Part shown: positions 1 to 9,492 of the stretch, piece after piece
Layout: every line of letters begins with the position of its first letter
How positions within the stretch are numbered: position 1 is the stretch's first letter
Assembly: GCA_903869595.1 (NCBI GenBank)
Contig: CAIPZV010000041.1
Span: forward strand, 1-42,349
Length of the DNA stretch: 42,349 nt
Reading direction: 5' to 3'
Source: an uncultured beta proteobacterium
Lineage (GTDB): Bacteria; Pseudomonadota; Gammaproteobacteria; Burkholderiales; Burkholderiaceae_C
Notes under the pieces: model-generated
Databases searched by the model: none
The model's input: only the letters and a program-made list of their open reading frames with translations
Told to the model about the DNA's origin: nothing
Position numbers and translations under genes: made by a program

Positions 1-107
1 AGACACCAGCGCTTCCAGCCCGACCTAAGTTCAACGCTTGGCATCGCATCACATCCAGCCCATACCAGTTCATTATTTCTAAGCTCCTTGTACCAAAGAG
101 ACCCCTC

Positions 108-1022
108 ATGGCAACCAAAACCACCACCCCAAAACCCCTGCGACCGCTCAAAGGCGTGCGCATCCTCAGCCTGGCGCTCAACCTGCCTGGCCCTGCCGCC
201 ATGATGCGTTTGCAAGCCATGGGTGCCAGGTGCAGCAAGCTCGAACCCCCGGCGCCCGCCGCCCTGCCCGCAGGCACGCCCGGCGACCCCATGGGCATGT
301 ACAACATGCCCGCCTACACCACCTTGCACCAGGGCATCCGCGTGATGCAGGCCGACCTCAAAACCGCCAAAGGCCAAGCGGCGCTGCACAAAGCGCTGGC
401 GCGTACCGATGTGCTGCTCACATCCTTTCGCCCTTCAGCTTTAGACAAACTCGGCCTGGGCTGGGTGGGCCTGAAAAAGCGCTACCCCACGCTCAGCATG
501 GTGGCCATCGTCGGCGCACCGGGCCCACGCGCCGAAGAGCCGGGGCATGACCTGACCTATATGGCTGAAGCCGGTTTGGTTACCGGCATGGACACCCCGC
601 CCTCGCTGTACGCCGACATGGGCGGGTCACTGATGGCCAGCGAAGCGGTGCTGCAAGTGCAGATGCAGCGCATGGCCAGTGGTAAGGGCGCGCACATGGA
701 AGTAGCCCTGTCCGAAGCCGCGCACTACCTGGCGCTGCCGCGCAACTGGGGCCTGACCACCGCAAAGGGAAGCGTAGGGGGCAGCCACGCCGGCTACCGC
801 GTTTACCCCTGCAAAGACGGCCGCGTGGCCTTCGCCGCCCTAGAGCCGCATTTCGCGCAGCGCCTGATGCAAGCGGCAGGCCAATCGCACAGCGATGTGC
901 GCAGCATGTCACGACCCGAGGCGCACGCAGCGGTCGCCGCCTTCGCCAAAGACAAAACCCGCGCGCAGCTTGATGCGCTATCGGTGCAACAAGACGTTCC
1001 CTTATTTACCTTAAAAAACTAA
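108..1022 (+). CDS. CaiB/BaiF class III CoA-transferase family protein, short form
   Basis: The protein resembles class III CoA-transferases and alpha-methylacyl-CoA racemases, which move or epimerise CoA thioesters in the cytoplasm. Visible landmarks are the N-terminal 'LKGVRILSLALNLPGPAAM' entry (residues 14-32), the 'TDVLLTSFRPSALDKLGLG' stretch near residue 100-118, and the 'GHDLTY' motif with D148, the position of the catalytic aspartate in this family. At 304 residues it is shorter than the usual 360-400, with the C-terminal part reduced. It stands alone, convergent with the NUDIX gene. Substrate cannot be told from sequence; racemase or transferase are both possible. The ATG follows a weak purine stretch (agaga). 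Confidence 0.85.
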   Translation: MATKTTTPKPLRPLKGVRILSLALNLPGPAAMMRLQAMGARCSKLEPPAPAALPAGTPGDPMGMYNMPAYTTLHQGIRVMQADLKTAKGQAALHKALARTDVLLTSFRPSALDKLGLGWVGLKKRYPTLSMVAIVGAPGPRAEEPGHDLTYMAEAGLVTGMDTPPSLYADMGGSLMASEAVLQVQMQRMASGKGAHMEVALSEAAHYLALPRNWGLTTAKGSVGGSHAGYRVYPCKDGRVAFAALEPHFAQRLMQAAGQSHSDVRSMSRPEAHAAVAAFAKDKTRAQLDALSVQQDVPLFTLKN

Positions 1023-1060
1023 GGACAGTGCGCTTCAGACGCATAGCGCTAAGCAAACCC

Positions 1061-1092
1061 AGGCCCCATCCATGCCACGAATGGCAGGGCCT
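1061..1092. terminator. Weak hairpin between convergent genes
   Basis: AGGCCC (1061-1066) pairs with GGGCCT (1087-1092), and an inner TGCCA/TGGCA stem closes a cgaa loop, with a six-base bulge on the left arm. It lies between the convergent CoA-transferase and NUDIX genes. No T run follows on either strand, so a terminator role is only a guess from position. Confidence 0.25.
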
Positions 1093-1145
1093 CAGGTATC
1101 GCCGCCCGTGGTGCCGCATAGCACCCGCAGCTATGGCATGTGGAG

Positions 1146-1880
1146 TCAATCACCCGCTGGCTGTCTGCGTATGCGCACGGCCTCTTTGACGTAGCTGAGC
1201 AAGGGCAGCCCCTCGCGCTCCCCCGCCAGTGCGCTCCGCAACTCGGCCAACATAAATTCGGTCACGTCAATGATGGGCAAGCGATCCGGGTTGCGCGCAT
1301 CGACCCAACGCAAGTCCAGCAACTCGCCATCGACGTGCGGGTCTTGCTGCATGCGGGTATGCGGCACCGCAAAAAAGCGCGCATGAAAACGCCGAGGGCT
1401 TTGCGCCGGCGTGATGGCACGGCCCAGGTAGCGCAAGCCAGTGGCGTCCAGGGTCGGCGGGCTGGCATCGGCCCAGCGCCAGCCGCTTTCTTCCTGCGCT
1501 TCGCGCAAAGCAGCGCGCACCAAGGCGCCGGCATGCAAGGCATCACGCGCGGCCATGGCACGCACCCATGGCGACGACTGCAAATTAGTCTGCCTGCTGG
1601 CCGGATCGCGTCCAGCCGAGCCTGGGGCACCGGCAGCGGCGGCAACTTCTCTTGGTACTCCCGCTGGGGCTTCTGCTCCTGGTTGGGTAACCGTCACGTC
1701 CAGCGCATCCGCCGCATCCAGCGCGCCACCGGGGAACACATATACATCGGGCAAAAACCGCGCACCCGGCCTGCGCTTGCCCATCAGCACTTGCACTTGC
1801 GCACCCTGGCGTCGGTAAATCAGCAGGCTGGCGGCGTCGCGCGGGCGTACTACCGCAGAGCGGTTGGAAGTTGGGGGCAT
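1146..1880 (-). CDS. NUDIX hydrolase, NUDT19-like with inserted loop
   Basis: NUDIX enzymes hydrolyse nucleoside diphosphates linked to another moiety. The fold entry 'VFPGGALD' lies at residues 48-55 and the NUDIX box ends 'REAQEESGW' at residues 126-134, giving the RExxEExG core that binds the divalent metal. About 60 residues separate the PGG and the NUDIX box, a spacing seen in NUDT19/RP2-type CoA-diphosphatase-like members and unlike the compact MutT class. The inserted segment is rich in Ala, Gly and Pro. The ATG at 1880 has no clear ribosome binding site. It converges with a CoA-transferase and diverges from fadH, so a CoA-thioester substrate is possible, but that is inference. Confidence 0.85.
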   Translation of the reverse strand: MPPTSNRSAVVRPRDAASLLIYRRQGAQVQVLMGKRRPGARFLPDVYVFPGGALDAADALDVTVTQPGAEAPAGVPREVAAAAGAPGSAGRDPASRQTNLQSSPWVRAMAARDALHAGALVRAALREAQEESGWRWADASPPTLDATGLRYLGRAITPAQSPRRFHARFFAVPHTRMQQDPHVDGELLDLRWVDARNPDRLPIIDVTEFMLAELRSALAGEREGLPLLSYVKEAVRIRRQPAGD

Positions 1881-1998
1881 CGTGGGTAAGTTTTGAAGGT
1901 TTAGCGGGATAACGCGAAGGCAATAAGCCCCATATCAGATACAAAGCCACTTCAATGGAATGGAAATGACCGCCTGTAGGCCTTGGGGCGCATGGTAG

Positions 1999-4281
<2,283 letters not shown>

Positions 4282-4308
4282 GCGTCTTACCCGCCGCGTC
4301 CAAAAGCA

Positions 4309-5121
4309 ATGCCTACTCCCCACCATCAGCCCGCCGATGTCTTGGTGCTGCAGCACCTGCCCGATGACGGCCCGGGCTACCTTGGCCAATGGCTTGACGC
4401 CCAAGGAATAAGCTGGCATGTGTTCTGCGCCGCCGCTGGCGAAGCCTACCCCGCTTCGGTCAGCGCTTACCAAGCAATGGCTGTTTTGGGCGGCGAGTGG
4501 AGCGCTAATGACGATCGCCCTTCCCTGCGCCATGCCGAAGCGCTAATGCGCGAGGCGGATGCGCTGGGCATTCCCATCGTCGGCCACTGCCTGGGCGGGC
4601 AGCTGATGGCCCGCGCTTTTGGCGGCAGCGTAGAGCGTGCCGCCCAACCTGAGATTGGCTGGATGCCGCTGCAAACCACGGGCAGCGCGGCTGCGCGTTA
4701 CTGGTTTGGGCCGAACGGCGCACCGAGCGGGTCGGGTACTGCGCCAGGCTCTATCACTTACCCATCGTCCGAAAACGCAGGCAAGGAAAGCAGCTTTCAC
4801 ACCCTCTACCAATGGCACCGCGACAGCTTTGTCACGCTGCCGCCGGGCGCGGAGCTGATCGCCTCCTCCCCCGCCTGCGCGCACCAAGCGTTTGCGCTGG
4901 GCCCGCACTTGGGCATGCAGTTCCATATTGAAATTACCGCCGAAACAATCGCAATTTGGATAGCTAAACCCGGAGCCACCTTCCCGCGGCTAGCGGAACG
5001 CTGGCCGGACAGCGTACAAAGCCTGGTGGCTATGGCTGCGGCCAGTGAACGCCATTTGGCGGGCAGCCACGCACTGGCGGATCAGATTTATGGGGCTTGG
5101 CGGGGGCGCTGGAAGGCCTAA
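4309..5121 (+). CDS. Class I glutamine amidotransferase domain protein
   Basis: A stand-alone type 1 glutamine amidotransferase domain of 270 residues. The nucleophile elbow 'GHCLGGQ' gives C94, and 'QFHIE' supplies H206 and E208, so the Cys-His-Glu triad is complete. Such domains release ammonia from glutamine, or have become peptidases or gamma-glutamyl hydrolases of the PuuD and YfeJ kinds. No synthetase partner is nearby. The gene begins 27 bases after the fadH stop and is probably cotranscribed with it. It ends in front of a strong terminator. The acceptor substrate cannot be inferred. Confidence 0.85.
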   Translation: MPTPHHQPADVLVLQHLPDDGPGYLGQWLDAQGISWHVFCAAAGEAYPASVSAYQAMAVLGGEWSANDDRPSLRHAEALMREADALGIPIVGHCLGGQLMARAFGGSVERAAQPEIGWMPLQTTGSAAARYWFGPNGAPSGSGTAPGSITYPSSENAGKESSFHTLYQWHRDSFVTLPPGAELIASSPACAHQAFALGPHLGMQFHIEITAETIAIWIAKPGATFPRLAERWPDSVQSLVAMAAASERHLAGSHALADQIYGAWRGRWKA

Positions 5122-5166
5122 ATTGCTTGGGTACGGAAGGCCTCGGGCAGGCGAATACCTGGCAAG

Positions 5167-5192
5167 AAAAACGGGCCCAAAGGCCCGTTTTT
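5167..5192. terminator. Bidirectional intrinsic terminator
   Basis: An 11-bp perfect stem (AAAAACGGGCC paired with GGCCCGTTTTT) closes a four-base loop, with A-rich and T-rich edges so that it can act on both strands. It separates the convergent amidotransferase gene and the octapeptide-repeat gene. Confidence 0.9.
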
Positions 5193-5213
5193 ATGCTGCT
5201 TGCCGCGAAGCAT

Positions 5214-7841
5214 TCAAGCCGTCTTGGACACCCGATCTCCGGTGCCCGTGGCGTTGCCAATCTCGCCCCACTGTGCGGCGTTCAGGTAGGCCAGTTGCGC
5301 TCTGGTGAAGCCACTGATCTGCTGGGTACTCATTGCATTGATTTGAGTCGTACTCAAAGCAATCACATCGTCTCGGTCTAGTCGCCCAATTTGTGCACCC
5401 GAAAGTCCACCAAGATTCAGGCTTGCAATCTTGCTATCGGCAATGCCTGCCACAGCATTCAATGCAATGCCCATTTGCTGCGCAGTGGTCAAAGCAGAAA
5501 TCACTTGGTCTACCTGCGCTCCGCTCAGTCTTCCGACTTGCGCCGTGGTCAAGGCCTTGGTCTGGCTGACACTTAGGCTTGCTGCGTTAATGCTGCCAAA
5601 CGAGGAAGCAGAGATCGCTTTCACCTGCGATGTGGTGAGTGCCGCCACTTGGGCACTACCCAGTCCGGACACGGCCGATGCACTTAAATACCCGATTTCA
5701 GTCTCGGTCAACGCCATGACCTGTTTGGAATTAAATGCGCCGACCAAAGTCCCGTTAAAGGCTGCAATCGTGTTGCTACTGAGACTCTGCATTTGATGGG
5801 TTGACAAACCTGCAACCTGAGTTTTCTGCAGGCCTTTACCAAAATTTGCTCCCAACATACCGAGTTCGGCCTCTTTGATTGCGAAGACATCTGCCGTAGT
5901 CAATCCACCCCAAGCAGATGTAGACAGTGCTGCCAATTGGTCACCATTCAATGCATCGATATTCGTTGCTCCCAAACCAGCGACTTGGCTTGATGACAAT
6001 TGGGCCATCTGCGATACAGTGAAGTTTTTGCTGTCAAGGGTTCCCATCGTAGCGGCTGTGATGCCCTTCATGGCACTTGAGGAAACGTGCCGCATCTCAC
6101 TGGCGTCAAAGACGTTCACGGCTAACACCTTGTCGATTTGCTTGGCAGAAATTTGGCTGATTTGCGAAATGTTCAAGAGTCCGGCCTGGCCAGTGACGAG
6201 CGCCGCCAATGCATCGGCATCTATGCTGCCGATGGCCGCCGCCGAAATGGCTTGGGTTTGCGTCGTTGTCATGGCGGCAACATTGGCCGTGGTCAGACCG
6301 GACACCGCCGAAGCCGATAAACCTTGGATTTCACTGACCGTCAATTTGGAAACCTGCGCTGATGAAAGGCTGGCGATTTGCGAGCCTTTTACTGCGGCAA
6401 TAGCACCGGCACTGAGCGCTTGCAGTTGTTCGGTTTTTAATGCCGAGAACCTGGTCGCATCCAGCCCGGCGATGGAGATGGCACCCAGTCCTGCGACCTG
6501 CGTGGTGCTCAATGCGGCAATTTCATTGGTTCCCAAGCCAGCCCATGCAGCCGAGGATAAGGCACCCAGCTGATCTGCTTTCAAGGCCGTGGTGGCATTG
6601 GTTTGCATGGCATCGAGCTTGCTGGCTGAAAGCGTCTTTAATACCTTTGCATCAAGTACCACCGCTTGCTTGGTGGTTAAAGATGCAAACTGATCACTAA
6701 CAGCGCCAGCTGCGAATTTAGAGTCGAGCGCTGCAACCTGGGTTGTGGAAAGTGCCGCCACCACTTGCGTGCTTACCCCCTTCCATGCAGCAGCTGAGAT
6801 GGCCCCAATTTGGTCCGCGCTCAATGCCGTTACTTTGTCAGTGCTTAACGCGCCAAGCGCACCTGCCGACAGTTGCCCAACCTGCGCTGTTGAAAGGCTG
6901 GTAATGCTGGTAAGTCCTGCCACCTTGCTGGAAGCCAAGCCGCCGATCGCCTGTGCGCTGAGCGCGGTCAGTTGCGTGGTGCTTAAGGACCCGACGACGG
7001 AAGCCGCTTGCGTGGACGATAAGCTTCTCAATTGCGCTGAACTCAACGCCACTATACTGCTGGTGGTGAGGTTGGCCAGGTCTGCCGCTGAAACAGTGCT
7101 GATCGTTTTTGCAGATATGGCGGCGGCCTGTTGCGTTGACAGTTGCGAGAAGTTCAGTCCGGCTATTCCGTTTCCGGTCAAACTGCTGATTGCGGAAGAG
7201 CCTAGCGCTTGGACTTGGGCTGTTCCAAAAGATGCAGCCTGTACACCTTGCAGCGAAGAGATGGTGGAGGCGCTCAGTACTGCAACCTGCGAAGTTCCCA
7301 AATTGGAAACCTGAGCGCCTGTTAAGCCGGACCCAAACTTGCTACCCAATGCGGCCACCTCGGCGGTGCTCAGGGCGGCCACATTGGCATTACTGACCCC
7401 ACTCCAGGCGCTAGATGCAATAGCTGCAACTTGCGCGGTCGTAAATGAACTTAAATTACCCAAGCTACCCACTTTGGCGGCGCTCATGGTGGAGATTGCC
7501 GAGGCGCTTAAGATGGAAGAGGTCGTTGTCAACGCCGCCACTTGGCTGGCACTAGCGCCTAAGCCGAAGTTAGCTCCCAAGGCGCTGATCGAGCCCGAGC
7601 TGAGCGCCGCAATCTCACCCGTCGTAAAACCCGCCCAGGCAGACGCAGAAACTGCCGCAATTTGGGTTGAGGTCAACGCGGCCACTTGTATAGATGTCAT
7701 GGAAGCAAATTGCTTCGCCGAAATTTGCGACACTTGCTTCGCGGTCAGACTAGCAACTGCGGTGGTACTGATGCTTGGTAAATTCACCAAGTTAGCCCCC
7801 GAAACATAAGATGTAGTGGGTACGATGTTATTGACGGCCAT
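5214..7841 (-). CDS. Octapeptide-repeat protein of unknown function
   Basis: I do not recognise a family with a known function. The 875-residue protein is built almost entirely from 8-residue units of the form [L/I/V/M]-[S/T]-[S/T]-x-Q-[V/I]-A-A, for example 'LTAKQVSQ', 'ISAKQFAS', 'MTSIQVAA', 'LTSTQIAA'. About five longer superrepeats carry a 'SAWxG' unit, three or four of them followed by an 'FGxG' or similar unit. I saw no cysteine and few charged residues or prolines. There is no classical signal peptide; the first 30 residues ('AVNNIVPTTSYVSGANL') are a non-repeat cap, and the last 25 form another cap with more charge. A solenoid fold is likely, and surface or secreted location is possible. 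The ATG at 7841 has AGG eight bases upstream; GTG at 7850 is the longer alternative. Its base composition looks less GC-rich than its neighbours. Confidence 0.8.
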   Translation of the reverse strand: MAVNNIVPTTSYVSGANLVNLPSISTTAVASLTAKQVSQISAKQFASMTSIQVAALTSTQIAAVSASAWAGFTTGEIAALSSGSISALGANFGLGASASQVAALTTTSSILSASAISTMSAAKVGSLGNLSSFTTAQVAAIASSAWSGVSNANVAALSTAEVAALGSKFGSGLTGAQVSNLGTSQVAVLSASTISSLQGVQAASFGTAQVQALGSSAISSLTGNGIAGLNFSQLSTQQAAAISAKTISTVSAADLANLTTSSIVALSSAQLRSLSSTQAASVVGSLSTTQLTALSAQAIGGLASSKVAGLTSITSLSTAQVGQLSAGALGALSTDKVTALSADQIGAISAAAWKGVSTQVVAALSTTQVAALDSKFAAGAVSDQFASLTTKQAVVLDAKVLKTLSASKLDAMQTNATTALKADQLGALSSAAWAGLGTNEIAALSTTQVAGLGAISIAGLDATRFSALKTEQLQALSAGAIAAVKGSQIASLSSAQVSKLTVSEIQGLSASAVSGLTTANVAAMTTTQTQAISAAAIGSIDADALAALVTGQAGLLNISQISQISAKQIDKVLAVNVFDASEMRHVSSSAMKGITAATMGTLDSKNFTVSQMAQLSSSQVAGLGATNIDALNGDQLAALSTSAWGGLTTADVFAIKEAELGMLGANFGKGLQKTQVAGLSTHQMQSLSSNTIAAFNGTLVGAFNSKQVMALTETEIGYLSASAVSGLGSAQVAALTTSQVKAISASSFGSINAASLSVSQTKALTTAQVGRLSGAQVDQVISALTTAQQMGIALNAVAGIADSKIASLNLGGLSGAQIGRLDRDDVIALSTTQINAMSTQQISGFTRAQLAYLNAAQWGEIGNATGTGDRVSKTA

Positions 7842-8008
7842 AAAGGACACCTAAAAGGAGTTCGGATAACACCACATCGGGCGGTTTATAAAATACTTTA
7901 CAAAAACTCCTCGATATTTTGCAAATTGGCGAAAATAATTTTTTCCTGACTAAATCTGACAGTAAATACGCCAAATAAGTCGATTTGTCTGAGGAAATAT
8001 AATGTTTT
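7842..8008. other. AT-rich intergenic region upstream of the octapeptide-repeat gene
   Basis: This stretch is much richer in A and T than the surrounding DNA. It must hold the leftward promoter of the repeat-protein gene. A weak candidate is TTGCAA, an 18-base spacer and TAAAGT on the minus strand, too weak to call. The small reading frame spanning it on the minus strand has no recognisable homology. Confidence 0.4.
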
Positions 8009-8113
8009 GCAGATGCCGGCTGGAAGGCGGGCAAGCCCACCGTGCGCCTAGAGACCCTGCTCAAAGTATTGCACGCGCTAGGTGGCAGCTTGGCGGTGGA
8101 GGGCTTGGCTTGA
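8009..8113 (+). pseudogene. hipB antitoxin relic (C-terminal fragment)
   Basis: Thirty-four codons ending in TGA read 'WKAGKPTVRLETLLKVLHAL' and onward, which is the end of the helix-turn-helix domain of HipB-type antitoxins. An in-frame TAA at 8000-8002 removes everything upstream, so the first helices are absent. The stop is one base before the start of the hipA relic, the usual hipBA spacing. Confidence 0.7.
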
Positions 8114-8114
8114 T

Positions 8115-8246
8115 ATGACACGCCAACTGGAAGTCTGGTTACTCGGCGTACACACGGGAACGCTATCGCAAATCGAGGGACGTCTGAGTTTTGCCTATGC
8201 GCCACGTCGGGCTCTTTTCGTTCAGCCAATAAAAAACCCTAAGTAA
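8115..8246 (+). pseudogene. hipA toxin relic (N-terminal fragment)
   Basis: The 43-residue frame starts 'MTRQLEVWLLGVHTGTLSQ' and continues 'GRLSFAYAP', matching the first 30 residues of HipA-family serine kinases. It then runs into the tRNA-Ser terminator and stops at TAA 8244-8246, so the kinase body of about 400 residues is missing. With the hipB relic it shows a former hipBA operon cut off next to a tRNA gene. Confidence 0.7.
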
Positions 8247-8265
8247 TTGATTTACTTAGGGTTTT
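8231..8265 (-). terminator. Intrinsic terminator of tRNA-Ser
   Basis: A 14-bp perfect stem (8233-8246 with 8252-8265) closes a five-base loop and, on the minus strand, runs into six T residues. It begins five bases beyond the tRNA 3' end. It also overlaps the end of the hipA relic. Confidence 0.9.
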
Positions 8266-8270
8266 GATTC

Positions 8271-8360
8271 TGGCGGAGAAGGCGGGATTCGAACCCGCGG
8301 AGGGTTTTACCCCTCGCACGCTTTCCAGGCGTGTGACTTAAACCGCTCATCCACCTCTCC
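8271..8360 (-). tRNA. tRNA-Ser(GGA)
   Basis: The minus strand gives a 90-base class II tRNA. The acceptor arms GGAGAGG and CTTCTCC pair with one G-U, followed by discriminator G and an encoded CCA. The anticodon stem CACGC/GCGTG holds the loop CTGGAAA with anticodon GGA. A long variable arm (gcgagggg...ccctccgc) and a GGTTCGAATCC T-arm complete it. It lies between two toxin-antitoxin relics. Confidence 0.97.
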
Positions 8361-8371
8361 AGAACCGCCAA

Positions 8372-8465
8372 GTTTAACCCGAGTCAGCAGCCTTGCCCGC
8401 AGAGCGTTGGCGCACATCGTGGTTCACCAGTTCAAAGCCGCGCTGTTTATAGCTTTTCCAGCGCT
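8372..8465 (-). repeat. Duplicated 3' end of holC (displaced copy)
   Basis: These 94 bases match 9035-9128 with six differences, beginning at the holC stop codon and extending inward. The minus strand still reads 'WKSYKQRGFELVNHDV' and onward to an in-frame stop, but the upstream coding part is absent. It lies next to tRNA-Ser, on the far side of brnTA from holC. Confidence 0.9.
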
Positions 8466-8483
8466 CGCTGGCGTACTAGCGTT

Positions 8484-8810
8484 TCAAGCCTTAGCGAGTC
8501 CCTGCGCCACAGCATCGCGCAAGGCTGCGTTGATGCGGGTCTGCCAGCCCGGGCCTGTGGCCTTAAACGCGTCCAATACATCGGCGTCCACGCGCATATT
8601 CAGGGTCGGGCGCTTGACTGCAAGGGCTGGCCGACCGGGGCCGCGCTTTATAGTTGCGTGTCGCCAATAAGCCGTCACGGCGTCGGGTTGATTGGGGTCA
8701 TAGGGGCCATCATGTACGGCATGGGCGATAGGCGCATCCCTCGCAGCCTCGCGTTGGACGCGCTCCCAATCGCTAGCAGTGTGCTTGGACTTAAGCGGTG
8801 TGTTCGGCAT
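8484..8810 (-). CDS. brnA: BrnA-type antitoxin, apparently without an intact toxin
   Basis: The 108-residue protein ends with the BrnA signature: 'RPTLNMRVDADVLDAFKA' then 'GPGWQTRINAALRDAV', a ribbon-helix-helix DNA-binding and toxin-binding region. The first 55 residues are a variable linker, with a 'GRPA' turn before the strand. BrnA normally neutralises the BrnT ribonuclease and represses their shared promoter. Here brnT upstream keeps only its first third, so BrnA may be an orphan. GGA lies about six bases before the ATG. Confidence 0.8.
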   Translation of the reverse strand: MPNTPLKSKHTASDWERVQREAARDAPIAHAVHDGPYDPNQPDAVTAYWRHATIKRGPGRPALAVKRPTLNMRVDADVLDAFKATGPGWQTRINAALRDAVAQGLAKA

Positions 8811-8920
8811 ACAGTTTCCAACTTGTGGGGCGCATCAAATATCAGCGACGCGTCACTCAATGACAGTCCGTGCTTGACGATATTGGCTGCATCCTTGCGA
8901 GGATCAAATGTGAATCGCAT
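8675..8920 (-). pseudogene. brnT toxin, truncated and fused out of frame into brnA
   Basis: The first 36 or so residues ('MRFTFDPRKDAANIVKHGLS' and on to 'APHKLE') match the N-terminus of BrnT ribonuclease toxins. From about 8812 the frame runs into the brnA coding region in another register and has no BrnT similarity, so the catalytic C-terminal two thirds are gone. The simplest cause is a deletion joining mid-brnT to the start of brnA. The start ATG at 8920 lies just downstream of a promoter-like sequence. Confidence 0.7.
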
Positions 8921-8930
8921 TGCACTATTT

Positions 8931-8959
8931 ATTGTATAGGCATAAATTAAGGCCGTCTA
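8931..8959 (-). promoter_or_regulatory. Candidate sigma-70 promoter of brnT-brnA
   Basis: On the minus strand TAGACG (-35, four of six consensus bases), a 17-base spacer and TACAAT (-10, five of six) are followed ten bases later by the brnT ATG. Transcription would begin about three bases before the start codon, making a nearly leaderless message. Confidence 0.45.
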
Positions 8960-9034
8960 TGTACTGGCATGGGTCACGGATTTTTCAGCGCTGCTAGACG
9001 CGAGGCGGCTTAGGCGCGTCGAATAACCTTCCGG

Positions 9035-9128
9035 GTTTAACCCGAGTCCGTGGCCTTGCCCGCGGAGCGTTGGCGCACATCGTGGTTGACCAGTTCAAAG
9101 CCGCGCTGTTTATAGGTTTTCCAGCGCG
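9035..9128 (-). repeat. 3' end of holC, partner of the 94-bp direct repeat
   Basis: This copy belongs to intact holC and is about 94 percent identical to 8372-8465. The two copies are direct repeats 663 bases apart and bracket brnTA. Confidence 0.9.
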
Positions 9129-9492
9129 CTCGGGCGTCTTGGATGGCTTGTTCGTCCGCGGACACCAGTTCTATCACCCGCTCGCGGGCGTGGGGGTCGT
9201 CCGGCAATTGGTCGGTCATATTGATGAGCACGGACTGACGGGCCAAGTCCGTGGGCACTTGCGCTGCCAGCAAAACCGCGCTGCGGGACGCAATCGCAGC
9301 TGGGGCATCGACCATAGCGTGGGGCGTGAAGCCCGCAGCCTCATCGGCCCACAGTGCCAGGTCCATGCGCCGCAGAGTGGCAACATCGCCCAGGATGAGC
9401 GCTTGCGCCCCACTGGCCAGCACTTTGCGCACCAGGCGGCAGCAATAGGCCACCCGGTCGTCTATGCCGACGTGGAAGGCGACCTGCGTCAC
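9037..9492 (-). CDS. holC: DNA polymerase III chi subunit
   Basis: The chi subunit links the clamp-loader complex, via psi, to single-strand binding protein at the replication fork. The 151-residue protein shows the family pattern: 'VAFHVGIDDRVAYCCRLVRK' near the start, 'LW..' and 'FTPHAMV' in the middle, 'VLLAAQVPTD' and a final 'ARARWKTYKQRGFELVNHD'. The start overlaps the pepA stop by four bases (ATGA), so the two are translationally coupled, an arrangement common in proteobacteria. Its 3' end is duplicated downstream at 8372-8465. Confidence 0.88.
   Translation of the reverse strand: MTQVAFHVGIDDRVAYCCRLVRKVLASGAQALILGDVATLRRMDLALWADEAAGFTPHAMVDAPAAIASRSAVLLAAQVPTDLARQSVLINMTDQLPDDPHARERVIELVSADEQAIQDARARWKTYKQRGFELVNHDVRQRSAGKATDSG

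Noticed and set aside
1140..1889. A 249-codon plus-strand frame across the NUDIX gene
   Set aside because: The minus strand carries clear NUDIX motifs; the plus-strand frame lacks any motif.
5214..7841. Regular repeats that might be a CRISPR array
   Set aside because: The repeats are in-frame protein repeats of 24 bases with drifting sequence, without identical repeats or unique spacers.
5214..7841. Octad 'LTxxQ' likeness to the CpxP/Spy LTXXQ family
   Set aside because: CpxP/Spy proteins carry only two LTxxQ motifs in a small helical periplasmic fold; here the motif recurs throughout a large protein without a signal peptide.
7828..8229. A 133-codon minus-strand frame upstream of the repeat-protein gene
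   Set aside because: It covers the hipBA relic in the opposite sense and the AT-rich promoter region, and has no homology I recognise.
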